Positions 56,655-64,000 of a stretch of 64,000 nucleotides of DNA are shown here, one piece after another. This DNA comes from Pelodera strongyloides (Eukaryota > Nematoda > Chromadorea > Rhabditida > Rhabditidae). The translations under genes and the position numbers were made by a program. The DNA lies in NCBI GenBank assembly GCA_036852015.1, contig JAANDG010000341.1, forward strand, positions 1 through 64,000, read 5' to 3'. Under the pieces are notes generated by a model. It did not search any database, was not told where the DNA came from, and saw nothing but the letters and a program-made list of their open reading frames with translations. Numbering within the stretch: the first letter of the stretch is position 1; every line of letters starts with the position of its first letter.

Positions 56655-57674
56655 TAATGTTTGCTGATTTTGGCGCTCGTTTCGATGCTCAAATGTTAGT
56701 AATCGGGTTTAATTAAAAAAAATTGTCTGGGCCTTTCCTAATATGAGTATTAACGAATTACCAAGCATTAGTCGGAATCGAGTAAAAAAATAAAGGTTTC
56801 TTCAAGTTTGGAAATAGGCAAATGGTGAGCATGCAAAGTTACCCACGCTTTCAAATTACAAAAGTAGGAAAAAACCAATTTCTAAAAGTCGTATAATTTG
56901 GTTATTATTTGCTTTTATATGTGTTATTTTAGAAAATATCGCTACGAAATTACTAGAATGTTGAAAATACGATGACTGAGAATAGCAACGGTAACTAGGC
57001 AATACGTATTGGTATATTTAAAAGTACTATATTGTAAAAATAATACAGTATGCGGGAAATAAATACAAAGAAAATAGCGACATTCTGAATATCGCGCAAA
57101 ACATTAGTGCATTCAAGCAAACTTGGCCTTTAACTTGGAAATACTGTCGATAAGGATAAGTGCATAAACCTTTCACTTATTAGGATTGTTTTTACGAAAG
57201 TTAATGAAAATTATGTTCGAATCAAAATTACAGAAATATGCAACATTCTACTTTGAACACGAACACCAAAGTTACAACAAGTAAACGTGACTTTGGTATG
57301 ACACCTTGTTGTGAAATGTATGCGGTCACTGTATTCTCATGCATTAAATGATTATGTATCATGCCAATGTAGACATAACTTTCAAATATTTCTTTGCATG
57401 AGAAAGCTCTAAGGGTAAACTATTGCATTCTTCACAGTGAAAACATGTTATGTAGCATGCATACAACTATTGGGTAACAGAGTTATTATTGGAGAAATCA
57501 AAGGGAAAACAACAAGTTCATGACGTAGAGCATGGACGATTATTTGAGGTAAATAATCCAAGGCAAGGTTTATTAATTGTAGTTAAACCGGCATGTTACG
57601 TGGTTCTGGTACGCATCCCACACACCATGTCATGTCTCTTCAGCGCATTTTCGGAACAAAATGGAACAGTATTA

Positions 57675-58082
57675 AAGGGACAGGTCCATTTCAGGTAACC
57701 CCTATTTTATATAACTCTATCTGGCTCTCCGTTTCAAATATAGTAGGCTGAATTTTTTTCCAATTTTCAGTCGCAATATTCACGCAGTTTTCAGCAATTT
57801 ACTATGACCAGTCATACACAACAATCAGTCGTAGTTGTCACATCCATTCACGCTGGTTGGCCAATAACGCAATTGCCACGCCCAATATAGCATATTGGCT
57901 AACCAGCGCGAAGAGGCGTGACAACTGCGATTGATTGTTGTGTATGACTGGTCAAGGTAAATAGCTGAAAACTGCGTGAATATTGCGACTGAAAATTGGA
58001 AAAAAAAATGCATCCTTCCATATTTGATAAGGAGAACCAGATAGAGTTATATAAAATAGGCGTTACCTGAAATGGACCTGAC
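57675..58082. mobile_element. MITE family 2, copy 2
   Basis: Left end AAGGGACAGGTCCATTTC. The interior is shared with 37867-38283 (AATATAGTAGGCTGAATTTT; GTCATACACAACAATCA). The right end is eroded (GGACCTGACCTG). Confidence 0.85.
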
Positions 58083-58134
58083 CTGAAATGGAAATTCAGA
58101 TGAACCGAAGCATCTTTCAAGTCCGTATCACTTT

Positions 58135-58300
58135 AAAGCAATATATAACGGTCGGTTATTGAAACACGTAATCCACAACTGCAGCCCCATGTTGTATGCG
58201 AGTGAATATAATTAGCCTAAGACCTCGCGCACTTATTGGCTGCAATATATGGGAATGCAACGTCCAGTACACGTTCAAAAACCGGATGTTATACCGCTTC
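58135..58300. mobile_element. MITE family 1, degenerate copy
   Basis: Starts AAGCAATATATAACGGTCGG and ends CCGGATGTTATACCGCTT. Confidence 0.6.
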
Positions 58301-60473
58301 AAAAAGTTATCAAGAAGAGAAGTGAGGGGAACAGAATATGGCTAAACCCCAAGCAGGTGGAATAAACTTCTTCTAGATGTATACAAGAAACCTAAGTTAT
58401 TTACCAAGTACCTGTTTTAAATAATGCTACCGTTATGATAATAATAATAATATAATAAGACTTTAGTACGCACAAAGACAAGCAAAGGAATCAGTGTAGC
58501 GTGCAGATTGTTTATTGTTTAAAAAAAATACACATAAAATATGAGATATAAATCGGTAATAACGAAAATTGCTGAATAATGTGTAAATAATACACTGACT
58601 GGAAATGAACGAACTATTGTATTGTGTACCAGACGGCTATCGCCGCCTGAGGCGGCATTTAAGTATAAGGTATGCTACGCAAACGCAAACGATACTGCGA
58701 AGTAAGCATATTTATATGAAACGGCTGAAGCGTATATTCCAACGTGTGTGTTAAGAGATCCTATTGCGCATATTTTGCAAATATGGAACAGATGCCTCCT
58801 TATGCCAAATGCCTGAAACGTAGAAAAAATTCGTTGTGGTCGTAATCACAAATAAATTCACCCGACCACAAACTCTTCTCCTTTATATAATAGATAGTTA
58901 GTGGCTAAAATTCCACGAGATTTCACAGAACAATTAGTATGGAGTACTCTTGTTGGACTGTTCATGATGTATGCTGACAACTAGACAACTATAAACCTAC
59001 GCATAACTAGCAATTACTCATTTGCATAGCTAATCAGTAGTTTATATTTAGTCCCTGATGTTATATAGGGTTCACAAATTAGGAACTCATCCTTCAAGGA
59101 TGTAAGGGTAGGAGTTACGCTACGGAAATGTCAAAAAACATAAGTTGCGACCACCATACTTCATGGGCTTTCCATTTTATATACCCTGGTTTCATTAGTA
59201 GTTACTTATGACTTATGAGTGAGGCAAAAATAAAACGCAAAGTGTAAGTTCCAGGAATAAGTAATGAGGTAAACGTGTTATTTGCTGGTCGGAAAATACA
59301 CCATATGTATCCAATATATTGCAAGCAATTCAGGCAATGGGGGCCATGACGAATGTAGCCTAATTACATATTATAGAACTACGTACCAACAAGCTTTATG
59401 GTAATCCTATCACAGAAATATGAAATAGCAGAGGAGACACTTTACATTCTCGGAGGGTTGTCTTTATTAGAGAGCAAAGATGCACTATTATTATGTGAGG
59501 ATTAGTTTATTGTTGAAATATTGAACAAGAGACATTTGGTGTTTTATTTCGTAAAAGCTGGCAGAAAAGAGGTAATCACGTTTTGTATGAAGACACCGAC
59601 AAATAAACACATCGGATTATTTTAGGATATTTATTAACAATATGAACATTTAGAATAATATAGCAAATATAGCATTTTATTAATCAAATATAGTATGAAC
59701 AAATGACAACTGAGAACAAGTGACAACCGGCCAGTGACACCTTTGAAAACACCCCCAGGCGAGGGAAACATGGGCCTCCCTCCTGGCCCTAGCCCGCAGA
59801 CGTCGAGCAATTTGTCATCTGGAAATCGTCGCCTACTGCTCAAGACCTCTGCGGAGCACGTCATAAGCACACTTTGAAATTGAAGTTTGAACTCCCTTGA
59901 ATAAAGGTGCACGCACTTGTGGCGTAAAAGATTTATTTTCTTTATTTTATGAAATAGAACACAAAAAAATAACCAGTTTATGATAGAAAAAGCGACGCGT
60001 TTTCTTATGTACAAGATTAGACTATTCAACAAAGCTGCTCGCCTTGTCCGTTGACGTGCGCAATAATAAGTAAAAAAGAAGGAAGTTACAAAATCAAAAA
60101 CCAAAAGTAAACCCAAAATGTCTGTTCTACGTAAGTTGCCTAAAAAGTTGAGATGTAAGACGCCCCTTATTAATCACGAATGTAGTGTGGTCCGGTTGCC
60201 AGGGACAACAAAATGAGATAACATCAGACAATTAGGAAATATAATCTATTTTACAATGTGAAGTGAGACATATTCAGAGAAATCTTAAAATTTATTTATT
60301 GCTCACAATAAGAAAAATGAAACAATGATCAACGTAACAAGGTTTAAGGAACTAGTATCACATGGGAATATTTTCGATAATTAGCCCACAAATTTCCGGT
60401 CGACGTGAGAATATTGAGAATAAGAAACTACTGTGATCATACATAGATAGCACCGAACATCACATCTTGTTTA

Positions 60474-60635
60474 AAGCGCAATACCGGCCGGTTTTTGCGT
60501 CCTGGACAACTGAATTCTTCCGTATTTATGCTATGTTACTCGAATTTATCTCGCCTAATTTATGTTAATTTGCATAAGCTGCATATGAATGATGGTGTCC
60601 GCGATGAGTTTCAAAAACCGGCCGGTATTTCTAAG
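60474..60635. mobile_element. MITE family 1 copy with eroded right end
   Basis: AAGCGCAATACCGGCCGG at the left; AAAAACCGGCCGGTATTTCT at the right, without the final GCTT. Confidence 0.8.
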
Positions 60636-60704
60636 CAACTTTGTGTTTGACTACTTATTCAATAAAAAATGAAGCAATAAAAGAAGAAGTTCAAATGTAG
60701 AAAT

Positions 60705-62528
60705 CTACTTAGGATGTCTCGTTGTCGTTGCTCGAACATGAATATCAAATGTTAATTCTCCCTGAAGATCGCCTTTGTTGCGAACAATTAATTCCGACAG
60801 TGATAGTTGATCCATTTCAGCAACTACCTGTAATTAGAATAGGAATAATTTATAGGTATTGCGAGGGTGTCCCCCCCCCCTTGAATCCCTATTACCCTTG
60901 CAAAGTTGACCATATACTTCTAGTTTAGTTTATCAATCAGTGATAAATGAAGGCGATTTTTGGCCAAGTTTTCGATGTTCTGGGAACCGGTTACCGACCA
61001 TTTCATGATGGGGCCCACGTGGCCCAAAATGCGTCCGTCGCCAAATGGTTACAAACCAAACGCGACATAGACACGTTCGTTCCACAAATTAAAAAAGCAC
61101 TACCTCCATATACGGAATTACGCTGAGCATCCTGACCATCCTCATGCCCAATTGGTGTTGTGAGAGATAGGGATATCGTTGTTTCTGATGTTCGATCAGG
61201 GCGTGTTGATATTTTTGATTAGCCTCCCGCATTATTTTCCGGGTATTATGGGGATCGGCACCCAGGAATGTCGTGTCTAAAAACAGCCGGATTGTGGTTG
61301 TATGAACGGATCGGAATCCTGGAGCGCATTCGAGGTTGTTTTTTCGGGGCGGTCTGTCAGGGGGGGGGGGGGAATTCATATGGAAGTTCATTCACTATTA
61401 TATGGTAAAAAAAAGTATCTTGCCGGTGGAGAATAGTAGTAATATCTTGACGAGCACGTACTCCTCGAACGTCAAATTAACTTCTCGAAACACAGAAATC
61501 ACTTTGTTTTGTATTACATCGACAAGACGAGATAAAAATTGAATGATCCTGGAAAAGTTTATATAAGATACGAAATATATTTTCGCTTTCAAATACTGGC
61601 ATCATAAGTACATAGGTACGCATCGATAGCTACACGCATTGTTTCAGCACTGTTGAACGTTTCTGATATAAACATGGCGCATGTATGTAAATCTTCTAAT
61701 TCATAGCTTTATATTGATTTATTCCTTCCAATTAAAAAGTGTTCTAAATAAGGCATGTTTACTGGAAGCTCTTTTGACAAAAGGAAAGAAATTTTACACT
61801 TTTCGTGAGAATTTTCATTTAAAGGGTCAGGCCCATTTCAAATGACCCCTATTTTTGATGATTCCATCCGATTCTCCATGTCAAATATAGTAGGATGCAA
61901 TATTTTTCTAATTTTCGAGCGCAAAATTCACAGACTATTCAGCAATTTACCATGGGCAGTCAGACCCAACTATCTATCGCAGCTGGCACGCCCATTCGTG
62001 CTGATTGGCCAATATCGCGATTGCCACGCCCAACAGGGGCACTTTGGCCAATTAGCGCGAAGGGGCGTTACAACTGCGATAGATAGTTGGGTATGACTGG
62101 CAATGGTAAATTGCTGAATACTGCGTGAATTGAAAATTAGAAAAACATAGCATCCTACTATATTTGAAATGGAGAAGCAGATGGAATCATCAAAAATAGG
62201 GGTCATTTGAAATGGGCCTGACCCTTTAAGTTTTTTTTTATTTATTTTTAGTTTGAAGAAAATTCCTACTCTGGCTGTGCATTGTATTCTACCGCATTGG
62301 ATGGAAAATATATCCCAGATGAGAAAAGAAGTCCGTCACTTCGATATTTATACGTAGTGAAGCAGACTGTAAAGCAAATCACTTTGCATAGTTGGTGTAC
62401 AGATAAGGTCACCTAAATATGTAGATTCATCTTATGACTTGAAGAGCCATTACCGTTTCGCTACGTTCGGGCGCACGACATGGGTTATGGTCATAAGGGA
62501 AGCATAACCACCCCTACGGGGGAGAGAC

Positions 62529-62559
<31 letters not shown>

Positions 62560-64000
62560 CAGAGACAGAGAGAGAGAGAGAGAATAACAGCCTGTCAAAA
62601 GAGAGATGTACAGTTTCCCCTCACCCTGTCTTCTTCAACTATTTGATATAAATCCGGAATCCCAGCAATCCACTCAAAATAGTGTGAAACCATCGAACAC
62701 CACATCAATTTGATATTTTCCAATGTGATAATACGCGATTTGATGCCAACATTCTGAAATAACAGCTATCAACTGAATTGTATTTTTTTTTCAAGCTCTG
62801 TGGTGTAGTACAAATTATCAAATGACATTTCTCAAGTCAGATTTCGTAAAAAGAGAATTACGATTTTTTTTACCAAAATAAGAACAAGGAAAAGTTCGAC
62901 AATAATTGACATGTATCAGTGCTTTTTACGAGTGCAAATTCTAGTTTTTGAGGGTTTGAGTATCATTACCCCCCATTTTGATATACATACTACCATCAGC
63001 AAATGAACAGTGAACAACACTACCCCACCTATTGAATATCACTACCCGACCATTTGAATATACTACCCGCGGAGTGGTGGGGTAGTGTTATTCAATTGGG
63101 GGGACTAGTATTTATAACTTTCCCTATGTGGTAGTAAAATCCCTGGGTGGGGGTAATATTTGTAAAAAGGGGCACATGTATGGGGTAGTGTTATTCAAGA
63201 TTACCCTATTCTTAAATTTTACCTTACCTTACATTACTTCGCTTTAAATTTAATCCCTTGTATTGATCTGGTATGCGCTTTTGCTGCAGTCCACGTATAT
63301 CGATTCAAAAAGTACAAAAGAATATCGGTTACCGGTGTTTTACAGCAAATAGCTTGCGGATTTCTGAGCGCTTCGCTCAGCGGCACACTTATTGTATACT
63401 TTGGATATGGGTTATATAATGAGCCCGCAGCATCGCAATATCTAAAAAAAATCTTAGGTTAGAGCCGTTCTGCCATATTTCCACAAAACTCACATAGACA
63501 ATGTATTCATTGCGATCTTTAGCCTTGTAAGAAAGACTACCAACTGAGAACTACACTGCAAACGTTGTTACAAAAAAAAACGAACGTTTCAAGTTGCATT
63601 AGAATACGGACGATTTCTTGAGCACTACTTGGCATCCTTCCAAAATTGCTCACCAAATTAAGACCGAAGAGACAATGAGGCTGGAAATAAATGTTATATG
63701 CAAAAAAAAACAAATTAACTGAATTACCTTTCTTTCCACCGCTATTTGGGAGAAGGATATAGAGTGGTGAATACGATTTTTTTCTTTTTCCCCTATCGGG
63801 GTACATTTTATCCGAGGGGCAGTTTTGGCAGGGGAAATCGGGAGTGGTAGACACGGCCTCGGGACTTTAATAGGCTTTATCAAGAAGTCAAGATCAACTT
63901 CTTAATAATAATAAATAACTCACAAAATAAGCTGGATCGCGAGGTACCATTATATCTGGTAACGCCAAAGCAGTGCGTTTAATGGATAATCGTCTCTTTC
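60705..64000 (-). CDS. Nuclear hormone receptor, ligand-binding part (runs off right edge)
   Basis: Exons 64000(partial)-63924, 63680-63586, 63441-63333, 62753-62625, 62412-62270, 61548-61424, 61277-61105 and 60827-60705. These match the gene at 49375-56146 exon for exon; six of the seven full exons differ in length by at most one codon. Visible LBD landmarks: KRRLSIKRTALALPDIMVPRDPAYF (the partial exon), YCDAAGSLYNPYPKY, SHYFEWIAGIPDLYQIVEEDR, YRSDGLLFSSGIYFP, EYVLVKILLLFSTG and QLGMRMVRMLSVIPYMEV. The C-terminus is LQGELTFDIHVRATTTRHPK. The KRR-rich segment upstream could be the post-zinc-finger extension or a nuclear localisation signal. Any DNA-binding domain lies outside the window. The intron after exon 61548-61424 starts with GC (CACCG|GCAAGA). 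Donors GTTCGT (63585) and GTAACC are weak but conserved in position with the paralogue. Confidence 0.83.
61822..62226. mobile_element. MITE family 2, copy 3, in NHR intron
   Basis: AAGGGTCAGGCCCATTTC to GGGCCTGACCCTT, flanked by TA. It is a long foldback in the intron 61549-62269 of the second NHR gene. Confidence 0.9.
62516..62583. repeat. GA-rich microsatellite in NHR intron
   Basis: GGGAGAGACA then (AGAGACAG)n and (GA)n, in the intron 62413-62624. Confidence 0.9.
62960..63225. repeat. GGGGTAGTGTTATTCAA repeat cluster in NHR intron
   Basis: GGGGTAGTGTTATTCAA occurs twice directly, with inverted relatives TTGAATATCACTACCC. It forms several overlapping hairpins in the intron 62754-63332. 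Confidence 0.7.

Larger units (their letters stand above)
56147..60704. other. Intergenic region between the two NHR genes
   Basis: No gene is firmly supported. It holds MITE copies at 56475, 58135 and 60474, a long family 2 palindrome at 57675-58082, a dispersed element beginning ACCAGACGGCTATCGCCGCC at 58627, and a small GC-rich coding-like island at 59706-59876. Confidence 0.5.

Noticed and set aside
59634..60116. A 160-codon minus-strand open frame, the longest uninterrupted frame besides 25371-25919
   Set aside because: It is hydrophobic, low-complexity sequence from AT-rich DNA. The only structured part is the GC island that reads better on the plus strand.

Overview
The window reads as nuclear DNA of a rhabditid-type (Caenorhabditis-like) nematode. 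Genes are split into many short exons with GT...AG introns whose acceptors resemble TTTTCAG or TTTAG. Intergenic DNA is AT-rich and crowded with foldback (MITE-like) elements. The recognisable families fit: a DENND4/Crag homologue, TSEN54, nuclear-receptor ligand-binding domains with nematode-style divergence, a chemoreceptor-like 7TM receptor and ShKT and Gly/Tyr-rich secreted proteins. Exon models below were assembled by hand from reading frame, splice phase and family resemblance; no alignment was run.

Region 1 (1-5.3 kb): three tandem minus-strand genes for short secreted peptides with near-identical signal peptides and Pro/Tyr/His-rich tails. Each has a TATA box about 28 bp upstream of a TTCGAAC motif. 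Region 2 (5.8-15.4 kb, plus): the 3' part of a DENND4/Crag-type Rab GEF. Its upstream DENN exons are absent, so the peptide array may lie inside one of its introns. One exon carries an apparent 1-nt frameshift in a C run and one intron is GC-AG. Region 3 (17-22.8 kb, plus): a complete ten-exon TSEN54 homologue (tRNA-splicing endonuclease subunit) with a 29-bp x4 repeat just before the ATG and about 240-bp tandem repeats in intron 1.

Region 4 (23.8-27.4 kb, minus): a two-exon unknown gene, then a secreted Gly/Tyr-rich plus ShKT protein with two possible last exons, one of which runs into a MITE. Region 5 (29.1-33.0 kb, minus): a seven-transmembrane receptor whose phases also fit a long acidic N-terminal extension. 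Region 6 (35.3-42.6 kb, minus): two multi-pass membrane protein genes; one has a splice-phase conflict and the other a MITE at an exon edge. Region 7 (42.6-49.4 kb): gene-poor and repeat-rich. Region 8 (49.4-64 kb, minus): two paralogous nuclear-receptor ligand-binding-domain genes. The first closes as a complete 363-residue frame without any DNA-binding domain; the second runs off the right edge.

Two MITE families dominate the non-coding DNA: AAGCGAAATACC...GGTATTTCGCTT and AAGGGTCAGGCCC...GGGCCTGACCCTT, both flanked by TA. Two apparent coding lesions sit in C/G homopolymers, so sequencing indels must be considered beside real decay.
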